From assembly GCA_002410065.1 (NCBI GenBank), contig DHQB01000006.1, positions 1 to 64,000 on the forward strand: DNA of 64,000 nt, in the 5' to 3' direction. The position numbers and the translations under genes were made by a program. This stretch comes from Bacteroidales bacterium UBA5349 (GTDB lineage: Bacteria; Bacteroidota; Bacteroidia; Bacteroidales; Tenuifilaceae). Within the stretch, counting starts at the first letter, position 1, and every line of letters starts with the position of its first letter. Shown here in pieces: positions 53,255-62,544 of the stretch. Under the pieces are notes generated by a model. It worked only from the letters and a program-made list of their open reading frames with translations. It made no database searches and was not told the origin of the DNA.

Positions 53255-54316
53255 TTAGTTTGGTCGGGCTGAAGTGTATGTACGCCAACGATCTACCACC
53301 TGTACCATATCATCGGGCAACTCTGAATCAAAAAACATCTCCTTGCCCGTAGTAGGATGAATAATCCCTAACGATTTGGCATGAAGTGCATGCCTTGGGC
53401 AAATTGTAAAGCAATTCTGAATAAACTGTTTGTACTTGGTAAATGTTGTTCCCTTAACAATGCTATCGCCTCCGTAGCGATCGTCGTTAAAAACAGGATG
53501 GCGGATGTGCTCAAAATGCACCCTAATCTGATGTGTTCGACCTGTTTCCAATTTACACTCCACAAGGGTTACATAGCCAAGCCTTTCAATAACTTTCCAG
53601 TGGGTTATGGCATGCTTACCGTCTTCGCCCCCAGGAAAAACAAACATCTTCATCCTATCGCGAGGGCTACGCCCAATATGTGCGTCAACAGTTCCCTCAT
53701 TGGTCTCCATATCTCCCCAAACAAGGGCAACATACTTACGGTTTGCTGTACGTTCGAAAAATTGGCGTGCCAAACGATTCATTGCGAACTCTGTTTTGGC
53801 TATTACTAATATGCCCGATGTATTTTTATCAATTCTGTGCACTAAACCGGGTCGAACTTCGCCCGAACTAAAGAGGGGTACATCTCTTAGATGATACATC
53901 AATGCATTTACCAACGTACCTGAATAGTTGCCATGTCCAGGATGCACAACCATGCCAGGCTCTTTGTTTACCACTATCAGGTCATCGTCCTCGTAAACAA
54001 TATTAATGGGGATATTCTCTGGGATTATCTCAATTTCGCGTGGCGGATAAGCCATCACTATCGAGATACTATCCTGGGGCTTTACCTTGTACGATGATTT
54101 AACCGCCTTACCGTTCACAAGGATATTACCTGCATCGGCAGCCGATTGAATTCTATTTCGGCTTACATTCGGAATTTTATCAGTAATAAACCTATCGATA
54201 CGAAGCATGCTCTGCCCCTTATCTACATCAATATGGAAATGTTCAAAAAGTTCCTGCTGTTCTTCACTCCCATCCTCCAACTCGTCGTCGGGGTATTGGC
54301 TCCTATCTGTTACCAT
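53255..54316 (-). CDS. RluD-type RNA pseudouridine synthase
   Basis: 353 residues. An N-terminal acidic stretch is followed by an S4 RNA-binding domain (about 35-95: LRIDRFITDKIPNVSRNRIQ, GNILVNGKAVKSSYKV). The RluA-family catalytic domain contains NKEPGMVVHPGHGNYSGTLV and the catalytic Asp in LVHRIDKNTSGILVIA, then LETGRTHQIRVHFEHI. It converts specific uridines in 23S rRNA to pseudouridine; the RluD target is inferred from family resemblance. It overlaps the T9SS cargo gene by 7 bases. Confidence 0.93.
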   Translation of the reverse strand: MVTDRSQYPDDELEDGSEEQQELFEHFHIDVDKGQSMLRIDRFITDKIPNVSRNRIQSAADAGNILVNGKAVKSSYKVKPQDSISIVMAYPPREIEIIPENIPINIVYEDDDLIVVNKEPGMVVHPGHGNYSGTLVNALMYHLRDVPLFSSGEVRPGLVHRIDKNTSGILVIAKTEFAMNRLARQFFERTANRKYVALVWGDMETNEGTVDAHIGRSPRDRMKMFVFPGGEDGKHAITHWKVIERLGYVTLVECKLETGRTHQIRVHFEHIRHPVFNDDRYGGDSIVKGTTFTKYKQFIQNCFTICPRHALHAKSLGIIHPTTGKEMFFDSELPDDMVQVVDRWRTYTSARPN

Positions 54317-56247
54317 TTAGTAATAACTAGTTTCTGTGTTCCTATTATCTCACTATTCCCAAAAATCCTAACGATATATGTACCACTTGTTAGAGATGAA
54401 ACGCTAATTGGGTTTCCGTTTATGGGCACAGATAGTAACTGCTGCCCCATAAGGTTGTAAATTTTTACAATGCCTTGTGTATAAGGGAATGGTAACTCAA
54501 TATTGAGAATATCGTTTGCAGGGTTAGGAAAGATACGTACTGCCCTTATTGCTGACTGAATATTGCTGTGGGTTGGCGACTCGGTTAATTTATCAAATAC
54601 AGGGCGAATCATTATAGAGCCCTCAAAAGATGTATTAGCCCAATTGCCATCAATATTATAGAAAAGTTTTGACTTATTGTTTCTATTCTTGTCAAATCCA
54701 AAATTCAGCATATCTGGAGTTGTCTGTATCCAACCAACATAAAAAGTTCCCTCATCAATCCACAGCTCTTCATCAAGTTTATAGAGAACAAACCTATTGA
54801 GACTATCGGCAAACAAGGGTCTAAGGCCAAGCTGCTGATAGATCAAGTTCCCAGGCTTTCCATTATTATCATTCCAAATAGCCAGTTTAAAGTACTTTTG
54901 GTTTGCATTGTCCTTGGTTTTGTTAAAGTACATGTACACCCCAACCAACTTATCGGATTTATATGTAGTAAACTTAACTGCAGCTTGGGCATTCTGTGAG
55001 CCCTCACCGTATATACCGTACCCGCTTTCGGCTGAGCCATCGTCATATGCATAATAATTTTTAAACTCTTGGGTATACTTAACGGTATCGTTCCAACAAA
55101 ATGAAGGTAAATCTGCAGTTACTAGATAAGACTTAAACTCATACTTTGCAGAATCTTCCCAGGCAGACTCAAAATTGTAAGTATATTCTCTAACAAATAG
55201 AAAATCACTTAGGGATGCTATATTTTCTGCTGCTGATGAGAAGTTATAGCTCTCTTGAGTTGAATAGTTAAATATGCTGAACCTACGGGTAACCTGACGA
55301 CCACCCGGATTTACGTCCATATTAAGATTTCTGTAAAGAATTGTGAAGTACAAAGGATTGGTTAGCTCAACAGACTGGGCTTGACTATTGAAATGCTTCC
55401 ATGGAATCGATTCGAAATTTTTAAGGATTGACCCTAGCGGTCGTGCAAAGGTAATATCGTACAGCAAAGTATCGTCAAATGCCCTACCCTTATCAATGTA
55501 AACCTGATCGATATGCCAATGATCGCAATTGGATAATAAACCCGGAACTGTTCCATTTTGCTGAAGTGAAGCATAATTCCTAAAGCGGAATTTAAAATTG
55601 CTTTTCAGGAATCTGCTATCGATTATAGGAAAATGGGCTCTGAAAAATGTTTTATGGATCGTATCCGACTTAATTGCCTTTACATCATCGGAAATTACTT
55701 TGTATACTTGGTAAATTGAATCATCGGCAAAATTGGCCCAAGTTGCCCAAGCACCTACCCATTTATCATTTACCTCATCATAGAATTCTAGAATAAGTGA
55801 GTCTCTAACACTAGGTTGATAGCCTAGCCCTTGTGGCTGAAAAACAAAGCTAAAGTAAATAGAGTCGCTACTTGGGTAGTTAAGATTAATTGAATTCGAA
55901 GTTAAAGTGTCTGCAGGGAAGGGATAGGTTGAAGCATTGGGGTACAAGTTGCCACGACTATCTAACACATCTAACGTTGCTACCCCAATGGATGGTGCAT
56001 TAATGCCATAGGTTGTATTAATAAAAACGTTCGGACCAAACCACAAATCGGATGATGGAGCAGTCCCAACACGAGAAAAATCGTCAAAGAATGGGACTTC
56101 AAGCGAACTCTTTGCAGTTACTCTGCTTGAATTATTGTTTAAAGGCATGGATTGTAGGTTTACCAAAACCTCTCCACCCTGTTGAGCAAAGAGGTTAACC
56201 GATGCCATAAGCATTAATAAGGAAACTACGCTAACGGGTGCTCTCAT
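54310..56247 (-). CDS. secreted protein with type IX C-terminal sorting domain
   Basis: 645 residues with a signal peptide (1-21, ending LFAQ). The body is rich in beta strands and aromatic residues (FFDDFSRVGTAPSSDLWFG, YIDKGRAFDDTLLYDITFAR), typical of large secreted Bacteroidota proteins, without a recognised catalytic motif. The last 80 residues are a type A sorting tail: RIFPNPANDILNIELP, VKIYNLMGQQLLSVPI, SLTSGTYIVRIFG and final KLVITKW. It should therefore be exported by the type IX system, of which PorT is encoded at 35.4 kb. It overlaps genes on both sides by 4 and 7 bases, so it is tightly coupled to cell-wall genes. Confidence 0.85.
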   Translation of the reverse strand: MRAPVSVVSLLMLMASVNLFAQQGGEVLVNLQSMPLNNNSSRVTAKSSLEVPFFDDFSRVGTAPSSDLWFGPNVFINTTYGINAPSIGVATLDVLDSRGNLYPNASTYPFPADTLTSNSINLNYPSSDSIYFSFVFQPQGLGYQPSVRDSLILEFYDEVNDKWVGAWATWANFADDSIYQVYKVISDDVKAIKSDTIHKTFFRAHFPIIDSRFLKSNFKFRFRNYASLQQNGTVPGLLSNCDHWHIDQVYIDKGRAFDDTLLYDITFARPLGSILKNFESIPWKHFNSQAQSVELTNPLYFTILYRNLNMDVNPGGRQVTRRFSIFNYSTQESYNFSSAAENIASLSDFLFVREYTYNFESAWEDSAKYEFKSYLVTADLPSFCWNDTVKYTQEFKNYYAYDDGSAESGYGIYGEGSQNAQAAVKFTTYKSDKLVGVYMYFNKTKDNANQKYFKLAIWNDNNGKPGNLIYQQLGLRPLFADSLNRFVLYKLDEELWIDEGTFYVGWIQTTPDMLNFGFDKNRNNKSKLFYNIDGNWANTSFEGSIMIRPVFDKLTESPTHSNIQSAIRAVRIFPNPANDILNIELPFPYTQGIVKIYNLMGQQLLSVPINGNPISVSSLTSGTYIVRIFGNSEIIGTQKLVITKW

Positions 56248-57131
56248 TCTAATACTTCCTCAAATTCCATTTTACTGTAATCAAACTCACTTGTTGAATC
56301 AGCCTTTTCTGCATTGGGCTTTTGCTCCACCGGAATTCTTGATTCGTTTAGGGTTAACCACAAATCAACCTGTGAACCAAATCCAATACTTGTGATGCCC
56401 ACCGGATTTGGATACTGACTGTAAACCCTTGCACTTAATGAGTCTGCATTGTCAATTATTGTTGCATCAAAAGTATATCTACCTAGATTTAACGAAGCAT
56501 CGTGTAAAAGATTGCGTGCCTCAGCTAAAGTCATCCCAATTGCTCTCGGTAAAACTGTACTTTCATTGTAAAATCCCTTTCCCAATACAAGTGTTATTTC
56601 GGAGCCTTTAGGAATTTCTTCGCCTGGAGCAATAATCTCTCCCTTAAATTTTTGAATGAGCACATTATTCACTGCAATATCAGGGATAAATGCCAGACTC
56701 GCTATTCTAAAACCCTGAAGTTGTAATACCGATTTTGCCTGTCTAAGGGTTAATCCAACTAGGTTTGGCATATCTTCAAGAATAGGATTAACCGCATTGG
56801 TTGTAATAAATACCCTGCGTTTTGCCTTTACATAGGTTCCCGGTTTAGGGTTTTGTTCAATAACTGTTCCTGGTTTGCGTGTCGCAATGTAAACTGAGTC
56901 GGTAATCTCCAATCGTAAACGCTTGTTGTTTGCCAAACCTTTAGCCTCTTTTATTGTAAGTGATGAAAAATCGGGCACTGGAAAACCCTTGCCATGCCTT
57001 GAGAACACATGAAGAAAAGAAAAAAACAGAATTGAAGCAATGGCTATAATCCCGAAGGCTAGAAGTGGGGTCTTAACAAGCGGATGCTGAACAATTCTTT
57101 TAAAAAAATTTATAACCTTTTGCTTAAACAT
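56244..57131 (-). CDS. PASTA-domain membrane protein
   Basis: 295 residues from the ATG at 57131; the longer frame begins at a TTG at 57182. Residues about 20-42 form a membrane helix (LLAFGIIAIASILFFSFLHV). Outside lie three PASTA repeats: VPDFSSLTIKEAKGLANNKR, MPNLVGLTLRQAKSVLQLQG and PRAIGMTLAEARNLLHDASL, each followed by V-Q-P-type turns. There is no kinase domain. PASTA domains in Bacteroidota are found next to rluD and ddl and probably bind muropeptides. It is the first gene of the group down to ddl and overlaps the next by 4 bases. Confidence 0.88.
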   Translation of the reverse strand: MFKQKVINFFKRIVQHPLVKTPLLAFGIIAIASILFFSFLHVFSRHGKGFPVPDFSSLTIKEAKGLANNKRLRLEITDSVYIATRKPGTVIEQNPKPGTYVKAKRRVFITTNAVNPILEDMPNLVGLTLRQAKSVLQLQGFRIASLAFIPDIAVNNVLIQKFKGEIIAPGEEIPKGSEITLVLGKGFYNESTVLPRAIGMTLAEARNLLHDASLNLGRYTFDATIIDNADSLSARVYSQYPNPVGITSIGFGSQVDLWLTLNESRIPVEQKPNAEKADSTSEFDYSKMEFEEVLE

Positions 57132-57245
57132 TGCAGGATATGTTAGTGAATAAAATGCTGTATCTTTTACTCTAATCAGCAAAATTATAATTAAATAGTA
57201 AATGCCACACTAAAGTTTCAACAAAATGGCTTAACTAAAAAGCCA

Positions 57246-58382
57246 TTAATAGGTTTTAAGATGATTATAGAGCGAATCCCGCTCTACGGGAGTTCTCCCA
57301 ACAGATCGAATTGTTGAGCATATCTCGGCAATGGTCATCGATGGAGACTGATCCTCGGCTCCAGCCATGCTATATATCTTAGTCGAATCGTCAATTGTTC
57401 CATCTAAATCATCAACCCCAAAGCCTAGCGCAAGTTTTGCAGCCGATTTCCCCAGCATTGGCCAGTATGCCTTTAGGTGTGGAACGTTATCGAGGAAAAT
57501 TCTTGCCACGGCAAAGTTCTTCATATCCTCTAACGTTGATACTTCGCCTATTTGACTCATGCTGTTATTCTGCGATTTAAACTTTAGTGGTATAAAGCTG
57601 TTAAATCCGCCCGTTTGGTCTTGCAGTTTCCTAATACCATTCATATGCTCAACCCTATGGGCATAGCTTTCCATATGGCCGTAAAGCATGGTTGCATTTG
57701 AGGTTAAGCCCTCACTATGGACTGCTTCATGAATCTCAAGCCAACGACCCCAAGATGTTTTGGAGCCGCAAATGATTTTCCTTAGCTCGCTATCGGCAAT
57801 CTCGGCACCACCTCCAGGGATGGAATCGAGCCCACTGCGCTTTAGTTCCCTTATCCCCTCTCGGAGGGTTAATCCCGATTTACTTATTGCATAGTCGAGT
57901 TCAACAGCGGAGAATGCTTTTACGTGTATATCCGGATTCACACTCTTTATTGCCCTAACCATCTGGCAGTAGTAGTCAATATCCCATTGCGGGTGCACTC
58001 CTCCAGTAATGTGAACCTCAGTTGCCTGCTTAACCATACTCCTTTTTACTTGTTCCTTAATCTCATCAAGCGATGATATCCATGCTCCAACCTCGCCCTC
58101 GTTGCGACGATATGAGCAGAAAGAACAGTTGTGAATACAGATATTAGTTGGCTCAATGTGAAAGTTCCTATTAAAAAGAGCAAACTTTCCGTTAATCCTC
58201 TCTGCAACATATGTTGCAAGAACTCCAAGAAACCCTAGTTCAGCCTCATTGTAAAGCAATTCTGCATCGGCTGGCGATATGCGAATTCCTTCAAAAACCT
58301 TATCAGCAATAGGTTTTAAACTTTTGCTTAGGCTAATTTGCTGGACAAATTGGCTAGAACTACTGATTAAATGCTTTGACAT
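57246..58382 (-). CDS. mqnE: aminofutalosine synthase (radical SAM)
   Basis: 378 residues. It joins a chorismate-derived enolpyruvyl-benzoate to S-adenosylmethionine in the futalosine pathway of menaquinone synthesis. The radical-SAM cluster ligands are Cys82, Cys86 and Cys89 in CIHNCSFC. Features favouring MqnE over the related MqnC are HITGGVHPQWDIDYY, IHVKAFSAVELDYAI, GLDSIPGGGAEI, EGLTSNATMLYGHMESYAHR and FIPLKFKSQNNSM. Its substrate ultimately comes from chorismate, made by aroC at 13.4 kb. The other mqn genes are not in the window. Confidence 0.9.
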   Translation of the reverse strand: MSKHLISSSSQFVQQISLSKSLKPIADKVFEGIRISPADAELLYNEAELGFLGVLATYVAERINGKFALFNRNFHIEPTNICIHNCSFCSYRRNEGEVGAWISSLDEIKEQVKRSMVKQATEVHITGGVHPQWDIDYYCQMVRAIKSVNPDIHVKAFSAVELDYAISKSGLTLREGIRELKRSGLDSIPGGGAEIADSELRKIICGSKTSWGRWLEIHEAVHSEGLTSNATMLYGHMESYAHRVEHMNGIRKLQDQTGGFNSFIPLKFKSQNNSMSQIGEVSTLEDMKNFAVARIFLDNVPHLKAYWPMLGKSAAKLALGFGVDDLDGTIDDSTKIYSMAGAEDQSPSMTIAEICSTIRSVGRTPVERDSLYNHLKTY

Positions 58383-58472
58383 TTTCTTTGAAAATTGACT
58401 GAACTATTATGTTCGCAAAAATAACGAAAAAGATAACAATCGATAGGATAGATTAATAGTTTAGAACAAAAC

Positions 58473-58505
58473 AAAAAAGAGCTAATCGTTATCTGATTAG
58501 CTCTT
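58473..58505 (-). terminator. terminator after rpmH
   Basis: Stem AAGAGCTAATC/GATTAGCTCTT with a 7-base loop and a T-rich tail on the leftward transcript, 22 bases after the rpmH stop. Confidence 0.85.
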
Positions 58506-58527
58506 AACTATGTTGGAATGCTATAAT

Positions 58528-58686
58528 CTACCTTTTATGCCTAGGCTCATCCGATACGGATAACCTTTTTCTTCCTTTTGCTCTGCGGGAAGCTAAAACT
58601 CTACGGCCGTTTGCAGTAGACATACGCTCACGGAAACCGTGCTTATTTCTTCTCTTTCTGTTCGATGGTTGAAATGTTCTTTTCAT
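58528..58686 (-). CDS. rpmH: 50S ribosomal protein L34
   Basis: A 52-residue protein that starts MKRTFQPSNRKRRNKHGFRE and continues RMSTANGRRVLASRRAKGRK, with a short acidic-basic tail ending EPRHKR. This is the full bacterial L34, which binds 23S rRNA. The start ATG is at 58686 and the stop at 58528-58530. It is followed by a strong terminator and preceded by a TACCTTTG motif. Unlike many bacteria, no rnpA, dnaA or yidC gene adjoins it. Confidence 0.97.
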   Translation of the reverse strand: MKRTFQPSNRKRRNKHGFRERMSTANGRRVLASRRAKGRKRLSVSDEPRHKR

Positions 58687-58764
58687 CGCTATAAGTTCTT
58701 TAATTATTTATTTTCTCTGATTATCAATCGAAAAGGGTAATCAATCACCCGCATTTCAGGTTCG

Positions 58765-58772
58765 CAAAGGTA
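58765..58772 (-). promoter_or_regulatory. -7 promoter motif of rpmH
   Basis: TACCTTTG on the minus strand, 78 bases before the rpmH start. Confidence 0.4.
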
Positions 58773-58855
58773 ATTAAGTTTTTTAAAGTGAAAAAGGAAT
58801 TCTGAAAAAAAAACTTAAAAAATACTCACTTAGTTAAAATTGTATAAGCAAACAG

Positions 58856-59476
58856 TTAGTTAGACACATAAACTATCAGTTTTTCAGCAAAATAATCTTC
58901 TTCAAAAAAACCAGAAATCTTCCACTTTTTCACTCTTCTTCCAAAGGGTTTTATTTCCTGACTTATATCGCCACCCTTTAGCGCAATAACTCCATTGGGT
59001 AGGCTATTATATCCACCTGGTTTAATTGTACGTTTGGTCCACTCCATCAGTTTTGCCACTGGGGCAACAGCGCGCGTAACAGCAAAATCAAAATTGGCAT
59101 TCAACTCTTCAACCCTACCCTTTTGGGCTACAACATTGGTTAAACCAATTTGCTCTGCCACCGATTTTGCTACTGTAATCTTCTTCCCTATTGAATCTAC
59201 CAAGGTAAACGACACCTGCGGAAAAAGAATTGCCAAGGGGATACCTGGAAAGCCGCCACCCGTACCAATATCTAAAATTTTTGTACCCTTTGCAAACGAG
59301 ATAACCTTTGCTATTGCCAAAGAGTGAAGTACATGGTGAATTGCCAACATCTCAATATCCTTACGAGAAACTACGTTAATCATTGCATTCCATTCTTCGT
59401 ATAGCTTGGGCAACTGCAATAACTGGTTACGCTGAGTAATTGTAAGCTCAGGGAAATATTTAAAAACAACATCCAT
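58856..59476 (-). CDS. rsmG: 16S rRNA m7G527 methyltransferase
   Basis: 206 residues. RsmG (GidB) methylates N7 of G527 in 16S rRNA. The SAM site is KILDIGTGGGFPGIPLAILF and the later block is VVAQKGRVEELNANFDFAVT followed by RAVAPVAKLMEW. The length matches the family. It lies 4 bases after the sigma-factor gene and ends the leftward group GT2-sigma-rsmG. Confidence 0.95.
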   Translation of the reverse strand: MDVVFKYFPELTITQRNQLLQLPKLYEEWNAMINVVSRKDIEMLAIHHVLHSLAIAKVISFAKGTKILDIGTGGGFPGIPLAILFPQVSFTLVDSIGKKITVAKSVAEQIGLTNVVAQKGRVEELNANFDFAVTRAVAPVAKLMEWTKRTIKPGGYNSLPNGVIALKGGDISQEIKPFGRRVKKWKISGFFEEDYFAEKLIVYVSN

Positions 59477-59480
59477 AATC

Positions 59481-60092
59481 TTATGGTTTATGGGGGCTGT
59501 TCATTAGGATATTGTAGAGCAACTCTCTAGCTCTAAAAAGTTGTGCTTTAACTGTACCAAGCGGCAGAGATAGCTCATCGGCAATCTCTTCGTAGGAGTA
59601 TTCCTTAAAATACCTCAACTCTATAAGTCTCCGGTAGCGAGGCTTTAGCTTTAGCACAAGGGTTTTAACGAGCTGAATATTTTGATCCTTAATAAGACTC
59701 TCCTCTGGATCGAGACCCCCCGATAGAAGATTCGAAGCGGGCAATGATTGAACTCCATCCTCATCCTCTGTGGGCTGATCAATGGAGACAAGATTTGCCT
59801 TTTTCTTGCGGATAAAGTCGATACAATTATTGGTTGCAATCTTAAATAGCCAAGTGCTAAAGGCATAGTTTGGTGTATATTGCTGTATGCTTTTAAAGGC
59901 CTTTCCAAATGCTTCAATGGTTAAATCCTCCGCATCGCTCTTATTATTTACCATTTTTAAAAGCATGAAGTAGATAGCATCTCTATATCTCTCCATAAGT
60001 TCAGCATAGGCCTTTTGATCACCATTGATTGCTTTCTCAACAAGGATAAGGTCGTACTTGCCTTTATCTGATAGATTTGGACCTATTTCCAT
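59481..60092 (-). CDS. ECF-type RNA polymerase sigma factor
   Basis: 203 residues. Region 2 is about 20-95 (AINGDQKAYAELMERYRDAI, DAEDLTIEAFGKAFKSIQQY, FSTWLFKIATNNCIDFIRKK), then an acidic linker. Region 4 is about 135-195 (LKPRYRRLIELRYFKEYSYE, EIADELSLPLGTVKAQLFRA). This is a SigW-like housekeeping type conserved in Bacteroidota. No anti-sigma gene is adjacent: the upstream gene is a glycosyltransferase overlapping by 10 bases, and the downstream gene is rsmG. The regulon is not deducible here. Confidence 0.92.
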   Translation of the reverse strand: MEIGPNLSDKGKYDLILVEKAINGDQKAYAELMERYRDAIYFMLLKMVNNKSDAEDLTIEAFGKAFKSIQQYTPNYAFSTWLFKIATNNCIDFIRKKKANLVSIDQPTEDEDGVQSLPASNLLSGGLDPEESLIKDQNIQLVKTLVLKLKPRYRRLIELRYFKEYSYEEIADELSLPLGTVKAQLFRARELLYNILMNSPHKP

Positions 60093-61231
60093 TTGCGGGG
60101 GTTTAAGGTTAGCCTATTTGCAAGCATGAATACTCCATACAAAAATGGTGAAAGCAAATCATAGATTAACGAAATTATGAATATTTTCCTTTCATTCAAA
60201 CGATTCATCGCTATTTTTAGTATAACCTGTACAATAATCAGTCGGAGCATAAGAATTGCCCCAATTGTCAGTGGATAAAAATTTGTTGCTAGCAGATAAA
60301 TTCCAACCGCCCAAAACAAAACCCTGGAAATGGGTTCAAGTGCAAGCCTAAACTTTACGCCATTTTTATATAATGGACTAGTTGTTAAGTGCCTACGTTT
60401 CTGGTTAATCCACTCCTCAAAAGTGCTGCATGCTCTAGATCTCGTATGTGCGAAATGCCTTATCTCAACCACAGTGTTATGCTTATTGGCTGCTTGCTGA
60501 ATAAAAAGATCGTCATCGCCTGAACGTAGATGGCTATGAGAGGCAAATCCTCTATTGTCGAAATAGAGTTCCTTGGTATAGGCTAAATTCCTTCCAACTC
60601 CCATGTATGGCTTTTTTGCCAATGCAAAACCTAGATACTGTATTGCAATATGGAATGTATCCAAGCGAATAAACCTATTCAAAATCCCCTTTGCTTCTAT
60701 ATAACCTCCATACCCAAGCACAACAGTTTTCTGATCGCTAAAATTCTCAGCCATGTGCTTAATCCATTCATTGCTTTCGGGTCTACAATCGGCATCAGTA
60801 AGTAAAAGGCGATTATTTTTAGCCGCTTTTATTCCAACCGTTAAAGCCAACTTTTTACCGTGCGAAAATTTTAGATCGGGTTTAATTGTTGTTACTCTTA
60901 AGTGCTTATACTCACTTTGTAAACGCCTCAGTACTATCTCCGAATCGTCTGTTGAGCAATCGTTAACAACAATTACCTCATAATCAGGATAATCTTGCTC
61001 CAATATAGCAGGTAAAAATTCCGCTAAGTTTTGCTCTTCGTTCCGAGCGCAGATTACAACTGAGACCGGTTGCCAATTATCCTTCAGATTATTTAATATG
61101 GGCAAAGTTTTACTAAAAGGTATCCTTCCGAAGACAAAAAGGTAATAGTATAACTGTATCAGGAGTAATATGGAGAGAAATAAGAAGGCGAAAAACTCGT
61201 AAGGCGTTGATTGAAAGAAGTAAAGGTTCAC
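60083..61231 (-). CDS. membrane-bound family 2 glycosyltransferase
   Basis: 382 residues, GTG start. A helix at residues about 10-36 precedes a GT-A domain with SVVICARNEEQNLAEFLPAI, YEVIVVNDCSTDDSE, LLTDADCRPESNEW (DxD-like DAD) and the SHLRSGDDDLFIQQAANKHN block with the catalytic Asp, then KRRHLTTSP. Two to three helices close the protein. It probably adds sugars to a lipid or a growing polysaccharide at the inner membrane. It overlaps the sigma-factor gene by 10 bases. Confidence 0.88.
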   Translation of the reverse strand: MNLYFFQSTPYEFFAFLFLSILLLIQLYYYLFVFGRIPFSKTLPILNNLKDNWQPVSVVICARNEEQNLAEFLPAILEQDYPDYEVIVVNDCSTDDSEIVLRRLQSEYKHLRVTTIKPDLKFSHGKKLALTVGIKAAKNNRLLLTDADCRPESNEWIKHMAENFSDQKTVVLGYGGYIEAKGILNRFIRLDTFHIAIQYLGFALAKKPYMGVGRNLAYTKELYFDNRGFASHSHLRSGDDDLFIQQAANKHNTVVEIRHFAHTRSRACSTFEEWINQKRRHLTTSPLYKNGVKFRLALEPISRVLFWAVGIYLLATNFYPLTIGAILMLRLIIVQVILKIAMNRLNERKIFIISLIYDLLSPFLYGVFMLANRLTLNPRKWK

Positions 61232-61328
61232 TGTTTATTTTATTAAATTCTGTAGCAATTTTATTAAACTTTTTTGGCTTTAGCAAGCAGCTAAGGTAGT
61301 GTATAAAAATAATTTACAACTTTTCTGC

Positions 61329-61349
61329 TATCTTTGATGCTTAAATTTG
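61329..61349 (+). promoter_or_regulatory. overlapping -7 motifs upstream of tgt
   Basis: TATCTTTG (61329-61336) and TAAATTTG (61342-61349) both fit TAnnTTTG, 65-78 bases before the ATG at 61414. Two start sites are possible. Confidence 0.35.
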
Positions 61350-61413
61350 TAGCCTTATAATAGAATAATCACTTTAACATCAAGTGATAGAATACTCTTG
61401 ACAATAGGTATTA

Positions 61414-62544
61414 ATGAATTTTACAATAAGCAAGACCAACACAGATAGTAACGCCAGGAGCGGATTAATTACAACCGATCATGGCGAAATTCCTACACCC
61501 ATATTCATGCCTGTAGGCACGGTGGGTAGCGTTAAAGGGATAAATCATCGTGAACTTGAGAACGATATCAACGCAAAAATTATTTTAGGCAATACCTACC
61601 ACCTATACCTCAGACCAGGGTTAGATGTACTAAGTGAAGCAGGTGGTTTGCATAAGTTCATGTCATGGAATCGGCCAATTTTAACCGATAGCGGTGGATA
61701 CCAAGTTTTCTCACTTGCTGCAAATCGAAAGTTAAAACCCGATGGTGCCCATTTCCGTTCCCATATTGATGGGTCGAAGCATATCTTTTCGCCCGAAAAG
61801 GTTATGGATATTCAAAGGATTATTGGAGCAGACATCATAATGGCATTCGACGAATGCCCTCCGGGAGATGCCACCTTTGAATACGCAAGGAAATCGCTTG
61901 ATTTAACTGAAAATTGGCTCGAAAGATGCATTAAAAGATTTGATGAAACTCAACCGCTTTACGGCCACAATCAAACACTTTTCCCCATAGTACAAGGCTG
62001 CGTTTATCCCGAACTAAGAAAAAGGGCAGCAGAGAATATTGCCAAAACAAATCGCAATGGCTATGCCATTGGCGGTCTATCAGTTGGCGAACCCGCTGAA
62101 GTAATGTACCAGATGATTGAGGTGGTAAACGATATACTTCCAAAAGATAAGCCTCGTTATCTTATGGGTGTTGGAACCCCTGACAATATTCTTGAGGCAA
62201 TTGATAGAGGTGTTGACATGTTCGACTGTGTTATGCCAACACGCAATGGCCGCAACGGAATGCTTTTTACAAGCGAGGGAGTCATCAACATCAGAAATAA
62301 AAAGTGGAGTAACGATTTTTCACCAATTGATAAAATGGGCACAACATTTGCCGATGACCGCTTCAGTAAAGCATACCTCAGGCATCTCTTTGTTGCCAAC
62401 GAGATGCTTGGCCCGCAGTTAGCAAGCTTGCACAACCTTGGATTTTACCTTTGGTTGGTAGGCCAAGCAAGGCAAAAAATTGAGGATGGCACATTTAAAC
62501 CCTGGAAAGAACAGATGGTTAAGAAACTTGTACAACGCTTATGA
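61414..62544 (+). CDS. tgt: queuine tRNA-ribosyltransferase (Tgt) lacking zinc cysteines
   Basis: 376 residues. It exchanges guanine-34 for preQ1 in GUN-anticodon tRNAs. The base-binding Asp92 is in LTDSGGYQVFS, the nucleophile Asp271 is in DMFDCVMPTRNGRNG, and GGLSVGEP is intact. In the usual zinc site (CxCxxC plus His), residues about 303-318 here read SPIDKMGTTFADDRFS, with no cysteine, while His340 (LHNLGFYLWL) remains. I recall the same change in other Bacteroidota Tgt proteins, so it is probably lineage-wide rather than damage. It overlaps the downstream permease gene by 4 bases. Confidence 0.92.
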   Translation: MNFTISKTNTDSNARSGLITTDHGEIPTPIFMPVGTVGSVKGINHRELENDINAKIILGNTYHLYLRPGLDVLSEAGGLHKFMSWNRPILTDSGGYQVFSLAANRKLKPDGAHFRSHIDGSKHIFSPEKVMDIQRIIGADIIMAFDECPPGDATFEYARKSLDLTENWLERCIKRFDETQPLYGHNQTLFPIVQGCVYPELRKRAAENIAKTNRNGYAIGGLSVGEPAEVMYQMIEVVNDILPKDKPRYLMGVGTPDNILEAIDRGVDMFDCVMPTRNGRNGMLFTSEGVINIRNKKWSNDFSPIDKMGTTFADDRFSKAYLRHLFVANEMLGPQLASLHNLGFYLWLVGQARQKIEDGTFKPWKEQMVKKLVQRL

